DNA from: Spongiactinospora rosea
Lineage (GTDB): Bacteria; Actinomycetota; Actinomycetes; Streptosporangiales; Streptosporangiaceae
Reading direction: 5' to 3'
Assembly (NCBI RefSeq): GCF_003315795.1
Contig: NZ_QMEY01000031.1
Location: forward strand, 1-64,000
Length of the DNA stretch: 64,000 nt
Of this stretch, positions 34,991 through 42,295 are shown piece by piece. Every line of letters starts with the position of its first letter. Within the stretch, counting starts at the first letter, position 1. The position numbers and the translations under genes are program-made. The notes beneath the pieces are model-generated. The model did not search any database and was not told where the DNA came from. It worked only from the letters and a program-made list of their open reading frames with translations.

Positions 34991-35215
34991 TCAGTAGGAG
35001 GGCTTCTTGCGAAGCAGGTGGCGCCGGCCGGCGATCTCCGGCTGGTACACCTGCTCGTCCCATGCCTCCGGCGCCACCGGCTCCAAGGCGATGGAGACGA
35101 CCCCTTCGCCGACTCCGAAGGCGCCGGTCACCGCGTCGGTGACCTTGGCCAGCAGCGTGTCCTCCTGCTCCTGGGTGAGGTCGGCGGGGAAGTGCTTGAT
35201 GGTGATGTGCGGCAT
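34991..35215 (-). CDS. 4-oxalocrotonate tautomerase family protein
   Basis: This 74-residue protein starts MPHITIKHFPADLT. Pro2 becomes the N-terminal catalytic proline after Met removal, as in 4-oxalocrotonate tautomerase and PptA. A C-terminal segment VVSIALEPVAPEAWDEQVY follows the usual beta-alpha-beta pattern. The ATG has AGGAGG seven bases upstream and the gene begins 18 bases after the ATP-grasp ligase stop, so it is the last gene of that operon. Its role might be isomerisation of a keto/enol intermediate. Its first ten codons and ribosome binding site are nearly repeated at the start of the PLP-enzyme gene 6.8 kb upstream in the operon. Confidence 0.85.
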   Translation of the reverse strand: MPHITIKHFPADLTQEQEDTLLAKVTDAVTGAFGVGEGVVSIALEPVAPEAWDEQVYQPEIAGRRHLLRKKPSY

Positions 35216-35249
35216 CGGAAACCTCCTGGGGATTCATGCGTTGGTGTGG
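35186..35249. repeat. Direct repeat A at 3' end of ATP-grasp operon
   Basis: This about 64-base segment matches 41973-42035 at roughly 80% identity in the same orientation (one gap, about 12 substitutions by eye). On the minus strand it covers the last codons of the ATP-grasp gene (HTNA-stop), a ribosome binding site and the first ten codons of the tautomerase gene. Confidence 0.8.
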
Positions 35250-36511
35250 CCGGATGGGGCGAGTGCCGGATCGTGCAGCTCCAGCCCGTCCATGAACCAC
35301 GCTTCGACCTGGCGCAGCCGGGCGACGCAGGTCGCCCGGTCGGGCCCCGACACCAGCGTGGTGAACAGGAAGTCCGCAGAGAAGGTGGCCGCCCCCATGG
35401 TCTGTCCCGGCTCGACGAAGACCTGGTACTTCTCGATCCACGGGAACGGCGGCGGGCCGCCGGGCACCGAGACCACCCGGCCGGGCCGCTTCATCAGCAC
35501 CAGCTGCCCGGTCATCCGGCCGGGCCGGGGCCGCCCGGGGCCCGCCTCGGTGAGCGCCGCGGGCAGCGGGAGGCCGAGCTGGGCGCGTACCCAGGACTCG
35601 GTCGGATCGACGCCGAACAGGATCCGGATGACGTCGCGGACCGAGGCGCCGCCGGTCCGGCAGGCGATCTCGCACAGCACCAGCTCGTCGCCGGGCGTGT
35701 GGAAGATCTCGGCGTGGAAGGCGAAGTCGCGGGGGCCGGGCAGCGCCTTCAGCGCCCGCTCGGTCAGCTCTACCAGGCGGCCGGTGAGCGGGTCGTCCAC
35801 GTCGAGCGTGACGTCCATCCTGCCGCCCCGATCCTCGCGGAAGGAGGACAGCGAGTAGAGGTACTGCGACGGCCAGGCCAGCACCATCCGGCCGCCCACC
35901 ACGAGCCCGTCCACATGGCACATCGGCCCCGGCACGAACCGCTCGGCGATCAGGTTGGGCGGGTGCTCGCCGTACAGGTCCAGCTCGCCGGCCAGGTACG
36001 TCTCCAGTTCGCCCGCGGACCGCAGTATCCGCAGCCCCACCGAGCCGGCGCTGTCGCGGGGCTTCACCACCAGCGGGAAGCCGTGCTCCCCGGCGAAGGC
36101 GAGCAGGTCCGCGGCGCACTCGATCTCCCGGTACGGGGCCACCGGCAGGCCCGCGGCGACGAACCGCTCCTTCATGAGGACCTTGTCGCGGAACGGCAGC
36201 ACGCTGTCCAGCCGCTGACCGGGCAGCCCGAGGATCTCCCTGAGCTGGGCGGCCCGCTCCAGATCGCGTTCCTGGCAGGCCACGACGTGCCGGACGCCGT
36301 GCTCGCGGGCCAGGTCCAGGGCGAGGGCCTCCACCTGGCCGCCGGTCTCGTAGCCGGGCACCGCCGCCGCGTGCCGGTAGCCCGCGGCGGCCGGGGCGAG
36401 GTTGTCCTCGTCGGCGGTGAGCAGCAGGACGTCGCCGTCGTACCCGGCGACCCACTGGTCATAGGGCGTCGCGGCGATCGAACCGCGGTAGTGCAGAACC
36501 AGGACGCTCAT
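35234..36511 (-). CDS. ATP-grasp ligase (single domain)
   Basis: This 425-residue protein has the preATP-grasp N-domain (MSVLVLHYRGS), ATP-binding Lys in FPLVVKPRDSAGSVGLRI, hinge segment NLIAERFVPGPMCHVDG and the metal-binding E-x-x-x-R pattern in EIACRTGG. It is an amino-acid ligase-like ATP-grasp enzyme that would form an amide bond via an acylphosphate. The ATG overlaps the stop of the preceding short ATP-grasp gene (ATGA). Its extended C-terminal domain (PWIEKYQVFVEPGQTMGAAT and FSADFLFTTLVSG) has the form seen in carboxylate-amine ligases of natural product clusters. Substrates are unknown. Confidence 0.88.
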   Translation of the reverse strand: MSVLVLHYRGSIAATPYDQWVAGYDGDVLLLTADEDNLAPAAAGYRHAAAVPGYETGGQVEALALDLAREHGVRHVVACQERDLERAAQLREILGLPGQRLDSVLPFRDKVLMKERFVAAGLPVAPYREIECAADLLAFAGEHGFPLVVKPRDSAGSVGLRILRSAGELETYLAGELDLYGEHPPNLIAERFVPGPMCHVDGLVVGGRMVLAWPSQYLYSLSSFREDRGGRMDVTLDVDDPLTGRLVELTERALKALPGPRDFAFHAEIFHTPGDELVLCEIACRTGGASVRDVIRILFGVDPTESWVRAQLGLPLPAALTEAGPGRPRPGRMTGQLVLMKRPGRVVSVPGGPPPFPWIEKYQVFVEPGQTMGAATFSADFLFTTLVSGPDRATCVARLRQVEAWFMDGLELHDPALAPSGHTNA

Positions 36512-37290
36512 GGCGCGGCCTCCTGCGCGGCAGCGGACAGGGCCGCCTGGGCGCGTACCGCGGCCCGGGTGGACGCGCCGCGGGGGTCGTAGTGGACGGT
36601 GTCGACCAGCCAGTCGCCGGCCGCGGTGCGCACCGCCTCGACGGCGCGCGGGTGGCCGGGGGTGTCCGGCAGCAGCGCGAGGGCGGCGTCGGTCACGGCG
36701 ATGCCGGGGCCGTGGTGCCGCGCCCCGCGCACCGGGGACTCGACGGTCAGGTCCGGCACGAGGGCGGGGTCCACCGGCAGCCGTCCGGCGGCGAAGGCGC
36801 GCAGCTCCCTCTCGTCGCGCAGTTCGGCGACGGCCGGTCTGTCCGGCGCCCGGCGTCGCCGGACGAGGAGCGGATAGCCCCAGCGATGCGCGTACCAGTA
36901 CAGGTCGCACACCCGGCGCACCCCCGCCCGCCGTACGACCGGAACGCCGGCCCGCCGCAGCAGCGCCCGCGCCGCCACCGGGTCCGCCAGCGGCAGCGCC
37001 GCGTCCCGGGACTGGCCCGGCAGGCCGAGCAGGTCGCGCAGGCCGCCCGCCCTGACCTGGTCGGCGGGATCGACCGCGACGATGGCCGTGATCTGACCGC
37101 GCGCGGCCAGGTCGCGCACCGCCGTTTCCGCCGCGGCGAATCCGAGCCCGGTCAGGAACCGCACGCCGCCGTAACCCGTGTCGTCCACGGCCGGCGCGGG
37201 CCGGTCGGTCAGCAGGATCGGCGCCGCGTCCAGCCACCGCGGATAGGGGAGCAACGGCCGGCCGGGCCGGTCCAGGACGATGATGCTCAC
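36508..37290 (-). CDS. Truncated ATP-grasp-like protein lacking metal-binding part
   Basis: This 260-residue protein aligns with the N-terminal half of the neighbouring ligase (MSIIVLDRPGRPLL; then LRDLLGLPGQSRDAALPLAD; then WGYPLLVRRRR). The ATP-binding Lys is replaced (VRRR where its neighbour has VKPR). The C-terminal part with the metal-binding Glu/Asn/Arg loop is missing, though a shortened tail is present. It probably cannot bind ATP in the usual way. It overlaps both neighbours (GTGA and ATGA) with no frameshift, so it is a maintained gene, perhaps a structural or substrate-delivery subunit. Confidence 0.78.
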   Translation of the reverse strand: MSIIVLDRPGRPLLPYPRWLDAAPILLTDRPAPAVDDTGYGGVRFLTGLGFAAAETAVRDLAARGQITAIVAVDPADQVRAGGLRDLLGLPGQSRDAALPLADPVAARALLRRAGVPVVRRAGVRRVCDLYWYAHRWGYPLLVRRRRAPDRPAVAELRDERELRAFAAGRLPVDPALVPDLTVESPVRGARHHGPGIAVTDAALALLPDTPGHPRAVEAVRTAAGDWLVDTVHYDPRGASTRAAVRAQAALSAAAQEAAP

Positions 37291-39773
37291 CGATCGCCCT
37301 CCATCCTGACGGTCACCGTCTCGATCAGCTCCTCGCACAGCCGCACGGCCTTGTCGGTGTCGGCGGCGGTGACCGCGACCAGGCCCAGCCGGTCCCAGTT
37401 GTCGCGCATCCGGCGCACCACCGCGCCCGGCCGGGCGCTCACGTCGACGGCGAGCACGTCCGGGTGCGCCCGCAGTTCCTCGACGCCCTCGACGGCGGCG
37501 ATCCGGCCCGGCCTGCCGACCAGCCCGCGGGCGCACGCCGCGCCGATCGGCTCCGGCGACCCCGGCAGCGCGTCGACCAGGCCGAACGGCCAGGCGAGCG
37601 TGTAGTGCGTCAGGTCGATGCCGTAGGCCGCCCGGACCAGCGCCCCGATGCGGCCCCCGCCGATCCGGTTGTGGGACTCGATGACCAGTGGGCCGCGCGG
37701 CGAGACCCGTAGCTCGGTGTGGGCCGGTCCGTCCGCCACCCCGATCACGTCCAGGAACTGGGCCGTCGCGGCGGTGAGCGCGGCGGCGGTATCGGTGTCC
37801 ACCCGGGCGGGCATGGCGTGGCCGAGTTCGGCGAAGTGGGCCGAGCCGACCAGCTTCTCGGTGATCGCCACGACCACGTGCCGCCCGGCGAAGCTGAAGC
37901 TCTCCACGCTGTACTCGGGCCCGGCGATGTACTCCTCCATGAGGTAGTCCTGGACCTCGTACAGCGTGGTGCCCCGGTCCACCCCGTCCGTGCGCAGCGC
38001 CCGCACCTGCTCCCAGACCGGTCCGGTGTCCTGCGGCCCGCGGACCAGCGAGATGCCGAAGCCGGCCGTCAGGTCGGTGGGCTTGACCACGAAGGGGTAG
38101 CCGTGCCGGTCGCCGAACGCGCGCAGGTCGTCGCGGTCCCGCAGCGGCTCCGCGGCGACCGTGGGCGCGCCCGCCGCGGCCAGGTGCCGCCGCATGGCCA
38201 GCTTGTCGCGCAGCAGGTGGGCGGCCCGCCGCCCGGTGCCGCCGAGCCCGAACAGGTCGTTGATCCGGCCGGCGGGTTCCAGACCGGGCTCGGTCAGCGA
38301 CAGCGCGGCGGAGAAGTTCCAGATCCGGTGCGCCGCCTCGGCGAGCGGCCGGAGCACCGCCCAGTCGGTGTAGTCGGCGATCAGCGTGACGTCGGCCAGT
38401 TCGGCCTGCTCGGGCTGGAACTTGTCCTTGTGCTGGATGAGGATCACGTTCAGGCCCAGCGACTTGGCCAGCCGGATCGGCTCGGTGAGGTGGCCGATCA
38501 GCAGCAGGGTGCGAGCGGGGTTCAGCGTCGCCTGCGCGGTCCGGTGCACGGCGTTCACCGGCGTGCCCTCGGGCTCCACCCACAGCAGCGCCTTGGCCTC
38601 GGCCGCCCGCTCCCGCGCCGCCTCGGGGGTCGGCCCCTCGGTGACGACGTACCCGTGCCGGCTGCCCGAGTGCCGGGTGACCGGAAGCACGTCGCCGGGC
38701 CCGAAGCGGAACTTCACCTCGCGTACGAAGGGCAGCGCGGCGATCTCCTCCACGCCACCGGCCGCCGCGATCGGGCCGGGCGGCAACCGGAAGAAGGACA
38801 CGCAGCCCGTCGCGCGCGCGGGTCCGGGCACGACCGGCCGCCCGGCCAGCGCCTCGAAGATCGCCGCCTCGATGTCGAACCCGGTGGCGACCCTGATCAG
38901 CGTCGGGATGCGGTCGCCGCCCAGCCGGGACTGCGACTCGACGATCCGGGGGCCGTCGCCGGTGAGGATGACCTCGGTGTGCGCGGGGCCGAACGTGAAG
39001 CCGGCCGCGTCCAGGAAGGCGGTCACCAGGCCGGTGACGGCCGCGGCGTCCGCCTCCGGCAGCGGTGCCGGGAACACGTGCCCGGTCTCCACGAACAGCG
39101 GCGGCGGCATCGTCTCCTTGGCGGTGATGCCGATCACCTGGTGACGTCCGCCCGCCGACAGCGTCTCCACGCTGAACTCCGGGCCGCGCAGGTACTCCTC
39201 GGCCAGCACCGGGCCCTGGTAGCCGAAGGCGGCCAGCTCGTCCGCCCATTCGGTCAGCTCGCCGGTGGCGTGCACCAGCCGTACCCCGGCGCTGCCCTGC
39301 AGGCCGCAGGGCTTGACGATCACCGGCAGGTCGAAGCCGGTCAGCAAGGGGGCCAGTTCGCCGGGGGAGTCGGCGCGGACGGACCGCACCGGCGACAGGC
39401 CGTGCCGGGCCAGCAGCTCGCGGGTCGCGGCCTTGTCGTTGAGCGCGCGGATCGCCGCGGGGGTGTTGGGCGCGAGACCGAGGGCGTGCGCCTCCTCGGC
39501 GACCGGCAGCATCGTCTGCTCCTTGCCCAGGTGCAGCACATGGGCCACGTCGCGGGCGACCGCCGTCTCGCGTACCAGCCGCCGCAGCTCCGCCACGTCG
39601 GAGAAGTCGGTCAGCAGCAGCTCGGCGGAGTGCCCGGCCACGTCCGCCAGGTACTCGGGGGTCTGCAGCGCGGGATCCCAGATGGAGTACACGGTGAAGC
39701 CGGCGGCGACCGCCTTCTCCACCAGTTGGCTGTAGGGCTGCACCATCAGCAGCCTGTTGCCGTGGTCAGTCAC
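37287..39773 (-). CDS. Two-domain (tandem) ATP-grasp ligase
   Basis: This 828-residue protein contains two complete ATP-grasp units. Unit 1 (about 1-405) has LPVIVKPCGLQGSAGVRLV, LAEEYLRGPEFSVETL and VESQSRLGGDR. Unit 2 (about 415-828) has YPFVVKPTDLTAGFGISLV, MEEYIAGPEYSVESF and IESHNRIGGGR. Both therefore keep the ATP Lys and the metal-binding Glu/Arg, and each resembles stand-alone L-amino acid ligases. One chain could carry out two successive amide couplings. The GTG start overlaps the MFS gene end by eight bases, and its stop overlaps the next gene (GTGA). Substrates are unknown. Confidence 0.88.
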   Translation of the reverse strand: MTDHGNRLLMVQPYSQLVEKAVAAGFTVYSIWDPALQTPEYLADVAGHSAELLLTDFSDVAELRRLVRETAVARDVAHVLHLGKEQTMLPVAEEAHALGLAPNTPAAIRALNDKAATRELLARHGLSPVRSVRADSPGELAPLLTGFDLPVIVKPCGLQGSAGVRLVHATGELTEWADELAAFGYQGPVLAEEYLRGPEFSVETLSAGGRHQVIGITAKETMPPPLFVETGHVFPAPLPEADAAAVTGLVTAFLDAAGFTFGPAHTEVILTGDGPRIVESQSRLGGDRIPTLIRVATGFDIEAAIFEALAGRPVVPGPARATGCVSFFRLPPGPIAAAGGVEEIAALPFVREVKFRFGPGDVLPVTRHSGSRHGYVVTEGPTPEAARERAAEAKALLWVEPEGTPVNAVHRTAQATLNPARTLLLIGHLTEPIRLAKSLGLNVILIQHKDKFQPEQAELADVTLIADYTDWAVLRPLAEAAHRIWNFSAALSLTEPGLEPAGRINDLFGLGGTGRRAAHLLRDKLAMRRHLAAAGAPTVAAEPLRDRDDLRAFGDRHGYPFVVKPTDLTAGFGISLVRGPQDTGPVWEQVRALRTDGVDRGTTLYEVQDYLMEEYIAGPEYSVESFSFAGRHVVVAITEKLVGSAHFAELGHAMPARVDTDTAAALTAATAQFLDVIGVADGPAHTELRVSPRGPLVIESHNRIGGGRIGALVRAAYGIDLTHYTLAWPFGLVDALPGSPEPIGAACARGLVGRPGRIAAVEGVEELRAHPDVLAVDVSARPGAVVRRMRDNWDRLGLVAVTAADTDKAVRLCEELIETVTVRMEGDR

Positions 39774-41025
39774 CGGACCGCGCTCCTTCCAGCAGCGGTG
39801 TGCGGTCGCCCAGGTTCCGGAAGAGCGATCGGTACAACCAGATGGCGGTGGCCCCGAAGACCACGTAGAGCCCGGCCATCCCCGAGGGGGGCACCACCGA
39901 CCCGAGCGACACGCACGCCGAGCCGATCACCAGGCCGAGCCGGATGGCCAGGCCGTACGCGGCCATGTACTTGGTCCGGTCGGACGCGGGCACCAGGTTG
40001 GCCAGCAGGGTCTGCTTGACCGGCGCGTTCATCAGCTCGCCGACGGTGACCACCACGGCCGCCCCGATCAGCACCCAGACGTCCCCGCTCACCGCCCACA
40101 CCGCGTATCCGGCGGTGAACACCGCGATGCCGGCCGTCAGCCGCCGCTGCTCGCTCAGCCGCCCGAACAACCGGCCCGCGAAGAGGCCCAGGCAGACGAC
40201 CAGGAAGGTGTTGACGGCACGCAGGATGCCCAGCGTGTTGACGCCGTCCACGGTGAGGTGCCAGGGGCCGATGTCCAGCAGCCGCTGCGGGGTGAAGTCG
40301 GCGCTCAGCCGCACCGCGATGTAGGTGGAGATCTGCACCTCGATCGCCCGGACCAGCAGCGCGGCCACCACCAGCCGCAGGAAGATCCGGTCGCGGACCA
40401 CCGAGACGTAGCCGGCCAGCATGGCGGCCAGGCCGCCGGCGGTGCCGCCGGGCGCGCTCTCGCGGATCGCCAGCAAGGTCACCAGGAAGATGCCCAGGTA
40501 CACCAGCGCCCCGGCCAGCAGCAGCTGGAAGAAGAAGCCGGTGTAGAGGAAACCGCCGGTCAGCGAGCCGAACATGAAGGCCACGTTGATCGACCAGTAC
40601 TTGAGCGTGTACACCGTGGTCCGGTTCTCCGGCGTGGAGACGTCCACGATCATCGCCTCACCGGCCGGCAGGGCGATCGCCGCGCAGCCGGACGCGCCCA
40701 GGTACAGCAGGTACGTGAGCACGCCCGAACCGCCGCCCAGCGGCGAGTTGACCAGGGCCAGCCCGGCGAAGCAGAGCACGCCGCCGAGCTCGCCGAGCAG
40801 GAGTACCGGGCGGCGTCCGTGGACGTCGGCCAGATGCCCGCCGGCCAGGGTGCCGCCGATGGCGACGACCGCGGTCCCTAGGGTCATCAGGCCGGCCAGG
40901 GCCGCCCCGTACAGCCCGGAGAAGTGGATGACCATCAGCGGGACCAGCATGATGTCCAGGAAACGCTGGCAGAAGCCCACGCCCAGGCGCAGCTTGACGG
41001 TGCGGTGCAGCTCCCGGTAGCCCAT
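39766..41025 (-). CDS. MFS transporter of ATP-grasp operon
   Basis: This roughly 419-residue protein has about twelve hydrophobic segments and the loop 2-3 signature GGHLADVHGRRPVLLLGE. It most likely exports the operon's product. The stop of the PLP-enzyme gene and this ATG share one base (TGATG); a GTG at 41037 would overlap that gene by 13 bases. Its position between the PLP enzyme and the ligases, with overlaps on both sides, ties it to the pathway. Confidence 0.88.
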   Translation of the reverse strand: MGYRELHRTVKLRLGVGFCQRFLDIMLVPLMVIHFSGLYGAALAGLMTLGTAVVAIGGTLAGGHLADVHGRRPVLLLGELGGVLCFAGLALVNSPLGGGSGVLTYLLYLGASGCAAIALPAGEAMIVDVSTPENRTTVYTLKYWSINVAFMFGSLTGGFLYTGFFFQLLLAGALVYLGIFLVTLLAIRESAPGGTAGGLAAMLAGYVSVVRDRIFLRLVVAALLVRAIEVQISTYIAVRLSADFTPQRLLDIGPWHLTVDGVNTLGILRAVNTFLVVCLGLFAGRLFGRLSEQRRLTAGIAVFTAGYAVWAVSGDVWVLIGAAVVVTVGELMNAPVKQTLLANLVPASDRTKYMAAYGLAIRLGLVIGSACVSLGSVVPPSGMAGLYVVFGATAIWLYRSLFRNLGDRTPLLEGARSGD

Positions 41026-42002
41026 CAGACCGGCCACCAGCTCAGGTACCGCTCACCGCTGTCCGGGAAGATCGTCACGATGGTCCGGCCCGACAGGTCG
41101 TGGCGGCGGGCGAGTTCGGTGCAGCCGTGCGCGGCGGCTCCGGAGGAGATGCCCACCAGCAGTCCGGTGCGGGCGGCGATGGCCCGGGTCATCTGCGCCG
41201 CGGCCTCGTCCGGCACGGTGATCACCTCGTCGATGCAGCTGATGTCGGTGACGGGGCTGGTGAAGCCGCCGTTCAGGCCCGGGATGCGGTGCGGTCCGGG
41301 GGAGCCGCCGGACAGCAGGGGGGAGCCCGCGGGCTCGACCGCGACGATCCGCAGGTCGGGGTTGCGCTCGCGCAGGTAGCGGCCCGTGCCGGTGAGGGTG
41401 CCGCCGGTGCCGACGCCGCACACCAGCACGTCCACCGCGCCACCGGTGTCCGCCCAGATCTCCGGGCCGGTGGTCGAGTAGTGCGCGCGTACGTTGTCCG
41501 GGTTCTCGTGCTGGCGGGCGTACCAGGAGCCGGGGATGGCGGCGTGCAGTTCCTCCGCCCGCTCCACGCACCCCAGGAAGCCCAGGGCGTGATCGGTCAG
41601 CTCGACCCTGGCGCCCAGCATGCGCAGGGTGAGCACCCGCTCCCGCGACGCGTTGTCCGGCAGCACGATCACGCACGGATGGCCCCGGGCCGCCGCCAGC
41701 GACGCCAGCGCGATGCCGGTGTTGCCCGAGGTGGACTCGACCACCGTGGCGCCGGGCGCCAGCGCCCCGGACTCCTCGGCCGCCCGCAGCATGTACGCCG
41801 CCGCGCGGTCCTTGACGCTGGACAGTGGGTTGGCCGCTTCCAGCTTGGCCAGCACGGTGGCGGCCGAGGGCACGCCATCGAGCTTGAGACGGAGCAGCGG
41901 GGTCCGGCCGATGAGGTCTTCGACCGTCTCGACGCCGCCGGACCGGGCCGGCGGCGGTGCGGGGGTCGCGATGGGGAAATGCTCGATGGAGATATATGGC
42001 AT
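41025..42002 (-). CDS. Cysteine synthase-like PLP enzyme with tautomerase-like N-terminal leader
   Basis: This 325-residue fold-type II PLP enzyme has PLP Lys64 in LSSVKDRAA, the substrate loop ESTSGNTGIAL, the phosphate-binding loop GVGTGGTLTG and GISSGAAAHG near the C-terminus. Relatives make cysteine or beta-substituted alanines from O-acetyl- or O-phosphoserine, including SbnA-type enzymes for 2,3-diaminopropionate. The first about 22 residues (MPYISIEHFP, then a Pro/Ala-rich linker) are not part of the fold. They match the start of the tautomerase at the other end of the operon, and so does the upstream ribosome binding site. No SbnB-like dehydrogenase accompanies it, so diaminopropionate is only one option. 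Confidence 0.87.
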   Translation of the reverse strand: MPYISIEHFPIATPAPPPARSGGVETVEDLIGRTPLLRLKLDGVPSAATVLAKLEAANPLSSVKDRAAAYMLRAAEESGALAPGATVVESTSGNTGIALASLAAARGHPCVIVLPDNASRERVLTLRMLGARVELTDHALGFLGCVERAEELHAAIPGSWYARQHENPDNVRAHYSTTGPEIWADTGGAVDVLVCGVGTGGTLTGTGRYLRERNPDLRIVAVEPAGSPLLSGGSPGPHRIPGLNGGFTSPVTDISCIDEVITVPDEAAAQMTRAIAARTGLLVGISSGAAAHGCTELARRHDLSGRTIVTIFPDSGERYLSWWPV

Positions 42003-42035
42003 CGGAGACCTCTCGGGATCTATGCGTTGGCGTGG
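41973..42035. repeat. Direct repeat B at 5' end of ATP-grasp operon
   Basis: This is the partner of 35186-35249, about 80% identical and in the same orientation. On the minus strand it covers a short frame ending HANA-stop, a degenerate ribosome binding site (GAGAGG) and the first codons of the PLP-enzyme gene. Confidence 0.8.
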
Positions 42036-42088
42036 GCGGGCCGGACGGCGAACGCGGCGGCCGGGTGGATCTCGCCGGGCATCGCCAT
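42020..42088 (-). CDS. Short ORF, possible remnant of an ATP-grasp gene 3' end
   Basis: A 22-codon frame ends FAVRPAHANA with TAG, 17 bases before the PLP-enzyme ATG. The tail and its DNA match the end of the ATP-grasp ligase (APSGHTNA), and the MPGEIH segment weakly echoes its MDGLELH. No clear ribosome binding site is present. It may be a remnant carried in the duplicated segment, or a real small peptide; I favour the remnant. Confidence 0.35.
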   Translation of the reverse strand: MAMPGEIHPAAAFAVRPAHANA

Positions 42089-42127
42089 CGGCCGCGTCAC
42101 GGGGTGCGTCCGGACGCCCGGCCGGCT

Positions 42128-42259
42128 CTACCGCCTTGGCCCGCCCGGCGCGGTTCGGCGGACGCCGCCTTCGGGGAGCCGCTTCTCTACGCGGTGGTCC
42201 ACGGCGTTAAAAGGAAAAGGCCAGAGGGCCGTGGCTCGTTTCGGACGCACGAGTTCCAC
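42128..42259 (-). CDS. Possible leaderless 43-codon ORF at start of ATP-grasp operon transcript
   Basis: A GTG at 42259 lies six bases after a CACTCT hexamer and opens a 43-codon frame ending TAG at 42128. The peptide begins MELVRPKRATALWPFPF and has an arginine-rich tail; it matches nothing I know. The frame crosses a hairpin followed by a T-rich stretch (42208-42230), so it could act as a leader peptide controlling that structure. Coding status is unproven. Confidence 0.35.
   Translation of the reverse strand: MELVRPKRATALWPFPFNAVDHRVEKRLPEGGVRRTAPGGPRR
42199..42234 (-). promoter_or_regulatory. Candidate attenuator with mutually exclusive hairpins
   Basis: On the minus strand GGCC-CTCT-GGCC (42219-42230) is followed by a T-rich run (42208-42218), which resembles a weak intrinsic terminator. 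An alternative stem, CCACGG (42229-42234 on the minus strand) with CCGTGG (42199-42204), overlaps the first, so the two cannot form together. It lies inside the possible leader ORF. Confidence 0.3.
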
Positions 42260-42265
42260 GCGGAA

Positions 42266-42295
42266 AGAGTGACAGTTTCTCCAAGCAAAGGTCAA
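42266..42295 (-). promoter_or_regulatory. Promoter of ATP-grasp operon
   Basis: On the minus strand TTGACC (42295-42290) and CACTCT (42271-42266) are separated by 18 bases. The expected start of transcription is at about 42259, the GTG of the possible leader ORF, leaving a leader of about 257 bases before the PLP-enzyme gene. Confidence 0.45.

Noticed and set aside
41025-42002. A true bifunctional tautomerase-cysteine synthase fusion
   Set aside because: Only about ten residues of the tautomerase are present; the rest of its fold is missing, so tautomerase activity is not expected.
42020-42259. Ribosomal peptide (graspetide-type) precursor for the ATP-grasp operon
   Set aside because: The ATP-grasp proteins look like amino-acid ligases of the BacD/biotin-carboxylase-like kind, not the MdnC/RimK-like kind used for graspetides, and the short frames lack a repeated Thr/Ser-Glu/Asp core.
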